DNA of 64,000 bases from Candidatus Daviesbacteria bacterium (GCA_016176335.1 JACOXI010000004.1:1-64000); one strand, 5' to 3'; shown: positions 1 through 8,475, counted from the first letter of the stretch. Numbers and translations are program-made. Notes: generated by a model not told the origin, from the sequence alone.

Positions 1-470
1 GTCTTAAAAAGAGAGATGACTTCTTGCAATTGTTCTGTAGCTACTGATCTATAATGAAAACTTAAGGCACGGTCTTTATTTTCAACTTGAGCTCCTTGAA
101 ATTGATTAGCTATTTTAACAAGCTGTTTTCGGATATTTCTGAGGGCTGTCATTATCTGTTTGGTGATGGGAAAAGAGTATTCTTTCCCAAAAATTTCTCC
201 TTCCAGTCCGTGATTGCCACCGTAAATAATATTTGGTACTCCAATCCTTTTTTTGATATCTTTTAATTCTCTGCCACTGATAATTGCTAAATATAAATTA
301 GGCTTTTGGCAAAGTTTTTGTAACAAATATCTAGTTCCTATTGACAGCCTGGCTTCTTTTGGAGAGTTAACGATAGGGGTTAGGGTGCCGTCAAAATCCA
401 GCATTATGATTTTTACGGGGCTTTTTTTAAAAAAGGCAGTAATTTTGTCTAAATCTTTCCATAAATCCAT
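1..470 (-). CDS. otsB: Trehalose-6-phosphate phosphatase, 3' end cut by window edge
   Basis: About 156 N-terminal residues are visible; the rest lies outside the window. Residues 22-32 read MLDFDGTLTPI, the HAD-family motif I with both catalytic aspartates. They are followed by AIISGRELKDIKK and YGGNHGLEGE, both typical of OtsB, so the protein should dephosphorylate trehalose-6-phosphate in the cytoplasm. The ATG at 470 lies inside the 3' end of the upstream otsA gene in another frame (44 bp overlap). The pair is therefore almost certainly co-transcribed and translationally coupled. Activity cannot be judged without the C-terminal HAD motifs. Confidence 0.88.
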   Translation of the reverse strand, partial: MDLWKDLDKITAFFKKSPVKIIMLDFDGTLTPIVNSPKEARLSIGTRYLLQKLCQKPNLYLAIISGRELKDIKKRIGVPNIIYGGNHGLEGEIFGKEYSFPITKQIMTALRNIRKQLVKIANQFQGAQVENKDRALSFHYRSVATEQLQEVISLFK

Positions 471-2670
471 TATTAATTACCCTAAATTTATAGTTTTTAA
501 CCATTTCTCTCATCTCCTGCATTCTTTTTACCTGTTCTGGCATTTTCATCTCCAAAGCCTCTTTTATCGCGCCGGCTGTTTGCTCTCCATTATATGGATT
601 TATGATTAAAGCATCCTTTAGTTCTCTTGATGCGCCGGTATATTGGCTTAAGATTAAAACTCCCTTTTCGTCATATCTTGAGGCTACATATTCTTTTGCC
701 ACTAAATTCATACCATCGTGTAAAGATGTTACCAAACAAAAATCAGTTGCTCTGTAAAATTTTTGGATTTCTGCATGACTGTGGTGTTTCTCTAAAAGCA
801 CAATCGGCTTCCAGTCTTTAATTTTAAATTGGGAGTTGATTCTTTGTGTTTCTTTTTCAACCTCAACTGCAAAATCCCGGTATTTTTTTACCTTGGTTCT
901 GCTTGGAGCTGCAATTTGAATAAAAGTAAAAGTGTTCTGGTATTGGGGATATTTAGTCAGAAAAATCTCAATGGCTTTGAAACGCTCCAAGATCCCTTTG
1001 GTATAGTCAAGCCGGTCAATTCCCAATCCAATATATTTTGTTTTTATTCCCAAACCTTTTAGCAATTTTTCCTTTTCATCCTTATCTATCTCATCTTTTG
1101 CTTTTTCAAAACCATTTGGAAAAGAAATACTAATAGGGAAAGGTTTAATATAAGAAATATGGCTATTTTTAGTGATAGTGAATCGTTCGAAATCTATCAA
1201 AGATTCAAGTTCCCTGCCCACAGTTTCAATAAAATTATTGCAGTGGAGCTGGGTATGAAACCCTAACAGGTCTGCTCCTAACATACCGTCCAAAATTTCT
1301 TTTTTCCAGGGACAAATGCTAAAGGATTCCGGATTAGGCCAGGGGATATGCCAAAAAAGCCCTACTGTGGCACTGGGCTTTTGGGTCTTGATCATTCTTG
1401 GCACTAGGGCAAGATGAAAATCTTGGATTAACACAATCGGCCTTTCTAAGGTTTTTATCTCTGAAAGAACACTGTCTGCAAATTTTTGGTTTACTTTTTT
1501 ATATTGTTCCCAGTCTTCTTTTCGAAATGTCGGTCTGGTGTGGGCAATATGGCAAAGAGGCCATAAGCCTTCATTGGAAAAGCCAAAATAATAGCCATTC
1601 TCCTCTCCACCGGTAAGCCATACACGCTTTAAGGTATATTTAGGTTCATCAGGCGGAACTTTGATTTTATTTTGTTTATCAACTACTAATCTGTCTGCGT
1701 CCCCTGAACCGTGAGCAATCCACATTCCTCCGGTTGCCTGCATAACAGGTTCAATAGCTGTGGCCATACCGCTGGCCGGGAAAAAGTAGTTGATTTTTCC
1801 TCCGTTTTTGGTATGGATATAGGGCTCTCTATTGGAAACCATAAAAATCGACCGATTTTTTAAAGTATCTTTTATAAACTCTTTTAACCTTTGGGAGGTC
1901 CAGGGTGAGTCTAATTTCTCCAGCCTCATTCTGGCCTCTTCGGAAGCGCTGAATCTGGCTTCCGTCAAACTTCTTCCGATACTGGTAACTTCGTTTATAA
2001 GAGGGCCAAAAAGAAAAGAATTGGTTAGTTTTTTTGAATGCTGTTTTAAAGTTCCCGATCTTGCCAGTTTTAATGTTTCTACCAAACTCTTAATAGGGAC
2101 AAAGATAATCCAGCGGATCAAAAGAAGGACAGCCAGAGAAAGAAGAGTTGTCTGTACCAGCAGCCTGATGAGATTATTTTTCCAAATTTCCGTTATCCTG
2201 TCGTCTATATAGCCGGCATTTTGAACTATCATCAAGGCGCCAACCACGCTTTTTTCGTCATGCAAAGGTACTGCCAAAAGATATACTTTTTTATTCTGGA
2301 ACTTGGTGAAATCCCCGTTGGCTTTATCTTCGTCCATGGCATTAGCAATTATTGCTTGCGCGGCAGAGGTAGCTTCGGGAATAACAGAGGAGATGGCTAT
2401 AGCTTGACCCTTGTTATCATAGATGCCAAGCCCCGCAAACCTTTCCTTATCGGTAAATCTCTTAACTACATTTTGCAGGTAATCTTCTGATTTATTGATG
2501 AAATTGGGTTCAACAGTTTCCTTTAAGCTTTCGGCCAAAAGAGTAGATCGGTATTGCAGGTCTGATTTAAGCCTTTGATCCTCTCTGCTAACCTGATCAA
2601 TAGTGAAAGTAGCCACTACCAAACTAATCACAATCACAATTGCCAGAAGAACTAGGATAATTTGCTTCAT
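427..2670 (-). CDS. otsA: Membrane-anchored trehalose-6-phosphate synthase with N-terminal sensor-like module
   Basis: 747 aa from the ATG at 2670. An upstream in-frame ATG at 2739 would add 23 polar residues before the membrane segment and is less likely. Residues 1-24 form a TM helix, 25-165 a probable extracytoplasmic domain of Cache/PDC size, 167-190 a second TM, and about 191-245 a HAMP-like linker. From about 275 there is a full GT20 domain with VSNREPY, QDFHLALVP, HIPWPNPESF, GIDRLDYTKG and LHDGMNLVAKEY. The catalytic part should join UDP- or GDP-glucose to glucose-6-phosphate. OtsA enzymes are usually soluble, about 460 aa, so the fused two-TM receptor-like module is the notable point. 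It suggests that synthesis is tied to an external or membrane cue; this is inference. It overlaps otsB by 44 bp. Confidence 0.9.
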   Translation of the reverse strand: MKQIILVLLAIVIVISLVVATFTIDQVSREDQRLKSDLQYRSTLLAESLKETVEPNFINKSEDYLQNVVKRFTDKERFAGLGIYDNKGQAIAISSVIPEATSAAQAIIANAMDEDKANGDFTKFQNKKVYLLAVPLHDEKSVVGALMIVQNAGYIDDRITEIWKNNLIRLLVQTTLLSLAVLLLIRWIIFVPIKSLVETLKLARSGTLKQHSKKLTNSFLFGPLINEVTSIGRSLTEARFSASEEARMRLEKLDSPWTSQRLKEFIKDTLKNRSIFMVSNREPYIHTKNGGKINYFFPASGMATAIEPVMQATGGMWIAHGSGDADRLVVDKQNKIKVPPDEPKYTLKRVWLTGGEENGYYFGFSNEGLWPLCHIAHTRPTFRKEDWEQYKKVNQKFADSVLSEIKTLERPIVLIQDFHLALVPRMIKTQKPSATVGLFWHIPWPNPESFSICPWKKEILDGMLGADLLGFHTQLHCNNFIETVGRELESLIDFERFTITKNSHISYIKPFPISISFPNGFEKAKDEIDKDEKEKLLKGLGIKTKYIGLGIDRLDYTKGILERFKAIEIFLTKYPQYQNTFTFIQIAAPSRTKVKKYRDFAVEVEKETQRINSQFKIKDWKPIVLLEKHHSHAEIQKFYRATDFCLVTSLHDGMNLVAKEYVASRYDEKGVLILSQYTGASRELKDALIINPYNGEQTAGAIKEALEMKMPEQVKRMQEMREMVKNYKFRVINNGFMERFRQNYCLF

Positions 2671-2727
2671 ATTTAATCCGTATATTTTACTACAGATAGC
2701 AAAGAATCTCCATTTACTTTGGGTTCT

Positions 2728-2736
2728 TGATATAAT
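2728..2736 (+). promoter_or_regulatory. Extended -10 promoter of ychF
   Basis: TGATATAAT is an extended -10 (TGn plus perfect TATAAT) without a clear -35. It ends 8 nt before the ychF ATG, which predicts a leaderless or near-leaderless transcript. Confidence 0.65.
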
Positions 2737-2744
2737 CATATTTC

Positions 2745-3872
2745 ATGAAATGTGGGATTGTTGGATTGCCAAATGTTGGAAAATCCACACTTTTTAATGC
2801 ACTTTTGAAAAAGAGGGTGGCACTCTCTGCGAATTACCCTTTTGCCACAGTGGAACCTAATGTAGGAGTGGTGGCAGTACCAGACGAGAGATTAGAAAAA
2901 CTAGCTGATTTAGTTGCCTTGGAAGAAGCTGGAGACAAAGTGGATCCTTCGACTGCGCTCAGGATGAACAGACCGCCGATAGTACCGGCGGTTGTTCAGT
3001 TTGTAGATATAGCAGGTTTAGTAAAAGGAGCTTCAACAGGTGCCGGATTAGGTAATCAGTTTTTATCCCACATCAGAGAAGTGGATGCCATAGTACACGT
3101 GCTAAGGGATTTTGAGGATGCTCAGGTGGCCAGGGCTGGATCAGAAAATCCGGATGCAGATAGGTTGACTGTTGAGACAGAATTAGGTTTGGCTGACTTA
3201 CAAACTCTGGAAAAATTAATTATTACTCAAGAAGCTCAGGCTAGAGCCTCAAAAGATAATTTGGAGCAACAGAAACTAGAGATTCTGAAGCGAGTTCAGG
3301 ATGAATTAAATGCCGGGAAAAGTGTTGGACGATTAACGATTAACGACGGACGATTAACCAGTTGGTTTTCTCATTTACCACTTCTCTCCATAAAGCCAGT
3401 TTTGTATTTGTACAATGTGGGGGAAGAAGAATACGCAGACAAGCTGCGAGATCCTTCGCTAATCGCTCAGGATGACAAATTAGTCATTTGTGCTAAGTTG
3501 GAAGAAGAGCTGGCAGATTTGTCAGAAGAAGAGAGAATTCAGTATCTAAAGGAGCTGGGAATTGAAGAAACAGGACTGGAGCGTCTTATTAAAAAAGCCT
3601 ACTTATTACTTGGGCTTATTTCATTTTTGACGGCCGGTGAGAAGGAAGTTCGGGCTTGGACCGTTAAATTGGGTACAAAAGCACACCAAGCAGCAGTAGT
3701 CATCCACACTGATTTTGAAAAAAAGTTCATCAGAGCTCAAGTGATTGAGTATGAGAAGCTAATTGAAGCTGGATCATATGCTTTCGCAAGGCAGAAAGGC
3801 TGGATCCAAACCATAGGGAAGGATTATGTGGTACAAGATGGGGATGTAGTAGAATTTTTAGTGAGCTCTTGA
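2745..3872 (+). CDS. ychF: YchF/Obg-family translation-associated ATPase
   Basis: 375 aa. The P-loop GLPNVGKS is at residues 6-13, the switch region is DIAGLVKGAS, and the NKxD position is NVGE, as in the ATP-preferring YchF branch. A C-terminal TGS domain carries FIRAQVIEYE and KDYVVQDGDVVEF. The family binds ribosomes and links to stress responses. Compared with Escherichia coli YchF there is an extra segment near residue 65 (VDPSTALRMNRPP). Short DNA repeats are embedded in frame at 2944-2965, 3327-3358 and 3451-3473. The start is placed by the family N-terminus (MKCGIVGLPN) and the -10 box 8 nt upstream. Confidence 0.96.
   Translation: MKCGIVGLPNVGKSTLFNALLKKRVALSANYPFATVEPNVGVVAVPDERLEKLADLVALEEAGDKVDPSTALRMNRPPIVPAVVQFVDIAGLVKGASTGAGLGNQFLSHIREVDAIVHVLRDFEDAQVARAGSENPDADRLTVETELGLADLQTLEKLIITQEAQARASKDNLEQQKLEILKRVQDELNAGKSVGRLTINDGRLTSWFSHLPLLSIKPVLYLYNVGEEEYADKLRDPSLIAQDDKLVICAKLEEELADLSEEERIQYLKELGIEETGLERLIKKAYLLLGLISFLTAGEKEVRAWTVKLGTKAHQAAVVIHTDFEKKFIRAQVIEYEKLIEAGSYAFARQKGWIQTIGKDYVVQDGDVVEFLVSS
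2944..2965 (+). repeat. Palindrome-ended repeat inside ychF (CCTTCGAC...GCTCAGGAT family)
   Basis: The 22 nt begins ATCCTTCGAC and ends GCTCAGGAT, with ATCCT/AGGAT termini forming a stem. It encodes DPSTALRM in the YchF reading frame. Relatives lie at 3451-3473 and 34916-34944 (opposite orientation), with a diverged one in 19351-19420. Confidence 0.7.
3327..3358 (+). repeat. In-frame direct repeat inside ychF
   Basis: GGACGATTAAC occurs at 3327-3337 and again at 3348-3358, separated by GATTAACGAC-type words. It encodes GRLTINDGRLT. The same word style (cgattaacgat / atcgttaatcg) fills the rpsF-ssb gap at 5205-5280. Confidence 0.65.
3451..3473 (+). repeat. Second palindrome-ended repeat inside ychF
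   Basis: ATCCTTCGCT...CGCTCAGGAT, a diverged second copy of the 2944-2965 unit. It is read in frame as DPSLIAQDD, so one essential-type gene holds two copies. Confidence 0.65.
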
Positions 3873-3931
3873 TAAAGACTGGGGTTTTGGTAGATCAGAG
3901 AGTACTTTATTAGTTCCCAAATTTTACGAAA

Positions 3932-3961
3932 TTGGATTTATGACGATAGGTAATGTAAAAT
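3932..3961 (+). promoter_or_regulatory. Promoter of the acyltransferase gene
   Basis: TTGGAT (3932-3937), 18 nt spacer, TAAAAT (3956-3961), then 7 nt to the ATG at 3969. Leaderless arrangement. Confidence 0.55.
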
Positions 3962-3968
3962 TGCCCGC

Positions 3969-4880
3969 ATGGAACGGCAGATAAGAGTTCTTAAGCCGAT
4001 GTTAAATTTTTTTGCAGGAAGAGTGATTGATAATCTTGTTGTTGTCCAATTAACAGGAGCCGTTGATGCCCGAATTAATGAATTGATAACACAAGGAGGA
4101 ACTCCTGTTGTTTACGCAAACCACCAGGGTCACCCTGATGGAATAGCCCTGGCACAAGTATCAAGCTATTTACAGGGTAGATATAATCTACCGGGACTTG
4201 CTGCAATCCTCGCGAGCTCAATGTCCTCTGGTCAACAAGGAGCTCAGCTTAAGGCAGTTTATGATTTGTTAGTAGAGGCTGGTCGAAAAAGGGGACTTGA
4301 ACCTATTCCTTTCACAAGGAGAAAAGACGAAGAAAGGTATGGTATGGATAGACAAACAGCACGGGAGCTACGGCCATTAGGAGAAAAGATAAGGGAGGGA
4401 TATGGACTGGCACTTCTACCAGAAGGTTCTATCCAAGGAGGGAGGCATCCGGAAGGCATGGGCATAGAAGATATTTATGGAATGCAGAAGGTTAACGGTG
4501 GCGGATTAATAACTTTTTTTGAATTAGCAAATAGATGGTCTCAAGCAGGGAAAACATTTTTTCTGCCAGTTGCTTTAGAGGGTAGCTTTAGGATAATGCA
4601 AAGTTTGGAGGGAGAGGTAGCAGGGGAGACAGGAGAACCAAAGCTTACTCGTCGCGGAAAATGGTCGTTATTTTTGGCTGCACTCGGCATACCCTTTGGC
4701 AGATTAAAGATTAAGGCAACCTTACTCACGCCTTTTACAGAAAAAGAAATCAGAGGGGATTTGGGTGATGATTGGAGGAGGGATGATGAAGGTTTTAATG
4801 CATACGCAATGAGAAAACTTTTGTCGGCTCTTCCTCATGCTGCATGGGGAGATTATAGGCTGATTGACGATGTTACTTAA
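3969..4880 (+). CDS. PlsC-like 1-acyl-glycerol-phosphate acyltransferase family protein
   Basis: 303 aa. VVYANHQGHPDGIAL (about residues 47-61) resembles acyltransferase motif I (NHxxxxD), and LLPEGSIQGG (about 140-149) resembles motif III (FPEGT-S). Family members transfer an acyl chain to lysophosphatidate or a related lipid at the inner membrane. No clear TM helix is present. The gene is monocistronic, with a promoter 7 nt before its ATG, and a separate promoter follows for rpsF. It looks slightly richer in G+C than its neighbours. The acyltransferase fold is likely; the substrate is unknown. Confidence 0.65.
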   Translation: MERQIRVLKPMLNFFAGRVIDNLVVVQLTGAVDARINELITQGGTPVVYANHQGHPDGIALAQVSSYLQGRYNLPGLAAILASSMSSGQQGAQLKAVYDLLVEAGRKRGLEPIPFTRRKDEERYGMDRQTARELRPLGEKIREGYGLALLPEGSIQGGRHPEGMGIEDIYGMQKVNGGGLITFFELANRWSQAGKTFFLPVALEGSFRIMQSLEGEVAGETGEPKLTRRGKWSLFLAALGIPFGRLKIKATLLTPFTEKEIRGDLGDDWRRDDEGFNAYAMRKLLSALPHAAWGDYRLIDDVT

Positions 4881-4884
4881 GCTA

Positions 4885-4913
4885 TTGAATTATCATCTGC
4901 TCCTTAGTACAAT
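4885..4913 (+). promoter_or_regulatory. Promoter of rpsF
   Basis: TTGAAT (4885-4890), exact 17 nt spacer, TACAAT (4908-4913). The ATG is 8 nt further on, so the 5' UTR would be 1-2 nt. Confidence 0.7.
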
Positions 4914-4921
4914 ACCTCCTA

Positions 4922-5203
4922 ATGAATAATTACTATTTAACTTTAGTTTTAAAGCCTGATTTGGAAGAAAAAGAGAGAAAAACTCTCTTGGATGGGGTAA
5001 TTAAGAAATTGGTAGGCAGTGAAGGAAAGATGGACAAGGAAGATCTTTGGGGAGCAAGAGATTTGGCATATCCAATCAAGCGACAAACCAAAGGTTTTTA
5101 TGCCCATTTTGAGATTCAAACTGATCCAAAAAACGCCAAGGGTCTTGACAAAACTTTAAAATTGGAAGAAGATATTTTGCGTTACCTACTGGTACGGATA
5201 TAG
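4922..5203 (+). CDS. rpsF: 30S ribosomal protein bS6
   Basis: 93 aa, the usual bS6 length. The sequence follows the family from MNNYYLTLVLKPDLEE through WGARDLAYPIKRQTKGFY to LKLEEDILRYLLVRI. It binds 16S rRNA together with bS18 in the platform of the small subunit. It is the first gene of the conserved rpsF-ssb-rpsR order, which supports the call. The start follows a promoter by 8 nt, with no Shine-Dalgarno sequence. A repeat-filled gap separates it from ssb. Confidence 0.96.
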   Translation: MNNYYLTLVLKPDLEEKERKTLLDGVIKKLVGSEGKMDKEDLWGARDLAYPIKRQTKGFYAHFEIQTDPKNAKGLDKTLKLEEDILRYLLVRI

Positions 5204-5204
5204 A

Positions 5205-5280
5205 TTATCGTTAATCGATTATCGTATATCGGAAAGACAAAACGATATACGAAGAGCGAAGCGTTACGATAAACGAAATA
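5205..5280 (+). repeat. Word-type inverted repeat between rpsF and ssb
   Basis: Runs of atcgttaatcg / atcgtatatcg face cgatatacga / cgttacgataaacg, so the transcript can fold on itself (for example atcgtatatcg against cgatatacga). A gagcgaagcg motif sits in the loop. It is composed of the same words as 3327-3358. Confidence 0.6.
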
Positions 5281-5282
5281 AT

Positions 5283-5804
5283 ATGGCAAGCAGGTCTTGG
5301 AATAGAGTGGAACTGATAGGAAATTTAACTAGGGATCCGGAACTTCGTTTTACCCCCTCGGGTGCTGCTGTTTGCACATTTGGTTTAGCCACGAACCGTA
5401 CCTATGTTTCCGAAGGCGAGAGAAAAGAAGAGGTTGATTTTCATAGACTGGTTTCCTGGAATAAATTAGCAGAGCTTTGCAACCAGCTGTTGAAAAAAGG
5501 AAACAAAGTCTTTATTTCGGGCAGGCTTCAGACAAGGTCTTGGGAGGGACAGGATGGGGAGAAGAGGAATGTCACAGAAATTGTGATAGAGGATATGATC
5601 CTCCTGTCGCCAAAAAGTGTCAGTAATGGGGGGCAAGGAGAGGTTTCGGATGTAACAATTGATGAGCTTCCAAAAGAAAAACCAGTGGAAAAACATCAGA
5701 CAGAGGAACCTAAAGAGGCAGTAAAAGAAGACAAGGCAGAAAAGCAAACTGCTGTAAAAACTCCCCAAGAAGACCTCAAGGAAGATGAAGACTTGCCCTT
5801 CTAG
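5283..5804 (+). CDS. ssb: Single-stranded DNA-binding protein
   Basis: 173 aa. The OB fold occupies residues 1-110, with WNRVELIGNLTRDPELRFTP, VDFHRLVSWNKLAE and VFISGRLQTRSWEGQDG. A charged, disordered linker follows, and the terminal DEDLPF is the acidic tip that recruits replication and repair partners in SSBs. It lies between rpsF and rpsR as in most bacteria. No clear Shine-Dalgarno sequence precedes the ATG. The end of the gene carries the -35 of the rpsR promoter. Confidence 0.97.
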   Translation: MASRSWNRVELIGNLTRDPELRFTPSGAAVCTFGLATNRTYVSEGERKEEVDFHRLVSWNKLAELCNQLLKKGNKVFISGRLQTRSWEGQDGEKRNVTEIVIEDMILLSPKSVSNGGQGEVSDVTIDELPKEKPVEKHQTEEPKEAVKEDKAEKQTAVKTPQEDLKEDEDLPF

Positions 5805-5821
5805 ATAATCAGCTGTATAAT
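5793..5821 (+). promoter_or_regulatory. Promoter of rpsR inside the end of ssb
   Basis: TTGCCC (5793-5798), 17 nt, perfect TATAAT (5816-5821), then 8 nt to the rpsR ATG. It gives rpsR a second, probably leaderless, transcript. Confidence 0.65.
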
Positions 5822-5829
5822 TTCCCCTT

Positions 5830-6150
5830 ATGGCAGAGAAAAGAAAGATAACCAAAAAGGTAATTCTCAAAAAGGTAGTCAAAATTCAAGAAGGAGATGG
5901 TAAAACATCAGCAGAAAAAGCACCCCAAAAAAGAGGGTGCAATTTTTGCCAAAATGAGCGCAGCTCTTCTTCGAATAAAATATTTCCTGCTTATACAGAT
6001 ATAGCAACGCTGAAAAGGTATATTTCCGATAGGGGAAAAATAGTTCCCAGAGCAAGATCAGGAGTTTGCAGTAAACATCAAAGACAAGTGACCAAGGGAA
6101 TAAAGCATGCCAGGCATCTGGCACTTCTTCCATTCAGTCAAAAAGTATAA
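5830..6150 (+). CDS. rpsR: 30S ribosomal protein bS18
   Basis: 106 aa, longer than typical bS18 because of a lysine-rich N-terminus. The core reads DIATLKRYISDRGKIVPRARSG and TKGIKHARHLALLPF. CNFC near residue 37 and CSKH near residue 83 form a likely zinc-binding four-ligand set (the C+ type of bS18). It partners with bS6. It ends 3 nt before the S41 protease gene, so the two are probably co-transcribed. Confidence 0.95.
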   Translation: MAEKRKITKKVILKKVVKIQEGDGKTSAEKAPQKRGCNFCQNERSSSSNKIFPAYTDIATLKRYISDRGKIVPRARSGVCSKHQRQVTKGIKHARHLALLPFSQKV

Positions 6151-6153
6151 TAG

Positions 6154-7374
6154 ATGGAAAATTTCATTAAAAAAATAAATCTTAATATTATCCTGATTGC
6201 TATTTTGGCTTTTCTTTTGGGATGGCAATCCGGACAAAGAAAAGTGGAGCTTAAATGGTTAAACTACCAGCCCACGGTCTCAATAGAGAATAAGCAACCT
6301 CCTCAAAATATCAATTTGGATTTTAAACTGTTTTGGGATACTTGGAATTTGCTGTCCCGATCCTACATAGATAAAAAAGCCTTGGATCCCACCAAAATGT
6401 TTTACGGAGCAATATCGGGAATGGTGGCCTCGTTGGGTGATCCTTACACCTTTTTCCTGCCTCCTGATGTGCAAAAAAGCTCAAAAGAAGAATTGGATGG
6501 GGCTTTTGAAGGAGTGGGTATTCAACTGGGATTTAATAAAGACAAAAGACTTGTTGTGATTGCTCCTCTTTTAGGTACACCGGCGGAGAAGGCCGGGATC
6601 AAGCCTCAAGATATGATAGTTAAGATCAAGGATAAAGATACAACCAATATCAGTCTCCCCGAGGCTGTCAGCTTGATAAGGGGGCCCAAGGGGACCGAAG
6701 TCAATTTGACAATTTTGCGGGAAGGGGAACAGGATTCAAGAACTTTTACCCTCAAAAGAGATACTATTTTGATAAAAAGCGTTGAAGTAAGTTTCAAGAG
6801 CACTAACAGTGGTAAAAATATGGCAGTGGTTAAATTAACCAGATTCGGGGAAAGAACGCAAGAAGAATGGGCAGAGGCTGTGTCGCAGGTTCTCTCTAAA
6901 GAAGCTTGGGGAGTTGTTTTGGATTTAAGAAATAACCCAGGAGGGTATTTGGAAGGAGCAGTTTTTATTGCATCGGAATTCTTAAGCGGTGGTGATGTTG
7001 TTTTGCAAGAAAACAGCCTTGGTGATAGAGTCCCGTTTAAGGTCAACAGAGCTGGTAAGCTGACCAAAATTCCTCTGGTTGTCTTAATTAACAAAGGCTC
7101 GGCGTCCGCATCCGAAATTGTGGCAGGTGCGCTTCAAGATAAGAAAAGAGCAAAATTAGTGGGGGAGAAATCTTTCGGCAAGGGGACCATTCAGGAGGCG
7201 GAAGATTTGCCGGGCGGAACGGGAATTCACATCACTGTTGCCAAATGGTTGACACCGGAGGGAAGATGGGTTAATGATACAGAAGGGTTGGAGCCGGATG
7301 TTAAGATAGAAATGGACAAAGAGGATAATACAAAGGATTTGCAACTGGATAAAGCTTTGGAATTACTAGAATAA
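6154..7374 (+). CDS. ctp: S41-family C-terminal processing peptidase, membrane-anchored
   Basis: 406 aa. TM anchor at residues 8-23, then DPYTFFLPP, a PDZ domain (about 110-195, GVGIQLGF to RGPKGTEV), and the tail-specific protease core. KGSASASEIVAGAL holds the catalytic Ser and GEKSFGKGTIQ the catalytic Lys. It should cleave C-terminal tails of envelope proteins outside the membrane. Its stop overlaps the next ATG by 1 nt, so it is coupled to an HtrA-type protease. Together they form an envelope proteolysis unit downstream of rpsR. Confidence 0.93.
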   Translation: MENFIKKINLNIILIAILAFLLGWQSGQRKVELKWLNYQPTVSIENKQPPQNINLDFKLFWDTWNLLSRSYIDKKALDPTKMFYGAISGMVASLGDPYTFFLPPDVQKSSKEELDGAFEGVGIQLGFNKDKRLVVIAPLLGTPAEKAGIKPQDMIVKIKDKDTTNISLPEAVSLIRGPKGTEVNLTILREGEQDSRTFTLKRDTILIKSVEVSFKSTNSGKNMAVVKLTRFGERTQEEWAEAVSQVLSKEAWGVVLDLRNNPGGYLEGAVFIASEFLSGGDVVLQENSLGDRVPFKVNRAGKLTKIPLVVLINKGSASASEIVAGALQDKKRAKLVGEKSFGKGTIQEAEDLPGGTGIHITVAKWLTPEGRWVNDTEGLEPDVKIEMDKEDNTKDLQLDKALELLE

Positions 7375-8474
7375 TGGATTATTCAAACATTAAGTTACCT
7401 AGACCAAATATCAGTGGGCTACTTGGGGCAGTTGCCTTAGGAGTGTTGGTGGCTGTAGGGCTTTATCAGGCCCAAGTCAGAGGTTTAATTCCAAGGGGTA
7501 ATATTCCAAACCTTCCAACTTTAAATCAGGAAACAAGAACTATAGTTCAAGAAGAAAATGCCGTCATTGCCGCAGTTGAAAAAACCTCCCCCTCGGTGGT
7601 AGCCATCGGCGCCAATATCAGAGTGCTTAACAAAAATACCACCATCGGAACAGGTTTTGTAGTGTCCGACAAAGGAATTATTGTGACAAATAAGCACGTG
7701 GTTGACGAACCCAATCTTAAATATAATGTGGTGACGAAAGATGGTAAAAAGTATGAAATCCGCAAAATTTACCGTGATCCGCTCTTAGATCTGGCGATTG
7801 TACAAATTGATGCCAACGACTTAAAAGCACTTGATTTAGGTGACTCTTCAAAGCTTAAGGTAGGACAAACAGTCATTGCCATTGGAAATGCTTTGGGTAG
7901 GTTTACTAACACAGTCACGACCGGTGTAATTTCCGGTTTGGGCAGGAGGGTTGTCGCCGGCGACCCTTTTTCAGGTTTTTCCGAGAGCCTGGATGATTTA
8001 ATCCAAACAGATGCTGCCATAAATCTGGGCAATTCGGGTGGACCGCTTTTAAACTCGGCAGGACAGGTAGTTGGGGTGAATGTGGCCACCACGGAAGGAG
8101 CCCAAAATATAGGCTTTGCAGTTCCGATAAATTCCGTTAAAAAAATTGCCGATGAATTTATCCGGACAGGTAATGTCTCCAGGCCGTTTTTGGGCATCAG
8201 TTACCGGTTTATTTCCAAAGATGTGGCTATCTTAAATGAGGTGCCTCAAGGTGCATATATCCAGGATGTAGTTTCTGGTTCTGCGGCTGATAAAGTAGGA
8301 ATTAAAGTGGGAGATATTATTACCAAAATAAATGACCTTGCAGTTGATTCCGAATCGAAAATCTCTGAAATAATAGGCAGTAAAAGGATTGGGGACAACA
8401 TCAACTTGAGTGTTTGGAATGATGGTAAGGAAAGATCAGTGACAGCAATTTTACAAGAGCTGCCTAATCAGTAA
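7374..8474 (+). CDS. HtrA/DegP-like serine protease, membrane-anchored
   Basis: 366 aa. One TM at residues 15-33, then a trypsin-like domain with TNKHVVD (His), DPLLDLAIVQI (Asp) and GNSGGPLLN (Ser), then a single PDZ domain (about 270-360, QGAYIQDVVSGSAADKVGIK). This is the S1C architecture of extracytoplasmic quality-control proteases (HtrA/DegS/DegQ). It starts at the last base of the preceding protease stop codon. No Shine-Dalgarno sequence is seen, so translation probably depends on coupling. Confidence 0.95.
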   Translation: MDYSNIKLPRPNISGLLGAVALGVLVAVGLYQAQVRGLIPRGNIPNLPTLNQETRTIVQEENAVIAAVEKTSPSVVAIGANIRVLNKNTTIGTGFVVSDKGIIVTNKHVVDEPNLKYNVVTKDGKKYEIRKIYRDPLLDLAIVQIDANDLKALDLGDSSKLKVGQTVIAIGNALGRFTNTVTTGVISGLGRRVVAGDPFSGFSESLDDLIQTDAAINLGNSGGPLLNSAGQVVGVNVATTEGAQNIGFAVPINSVKKIADEFIRTGNVSRPFLGISYRFISKDVAILNEVPQGAYIQDVVSGSAADKVGIKVGDIITKINDLAVDSESKISEIIGSKRIGDNINLSVWNDGKERSVTAILQELPNQ

Positions 8475-8475
8475 A

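Noticed and set aside
5466..5882. 138-aa minus-strand ORF across ssb and rpsR
   Set aside because: Both sense genes are certain; the antisense product is an artefact of Lys/Glu-rich coding DNA read backwards as Phe/Leu.
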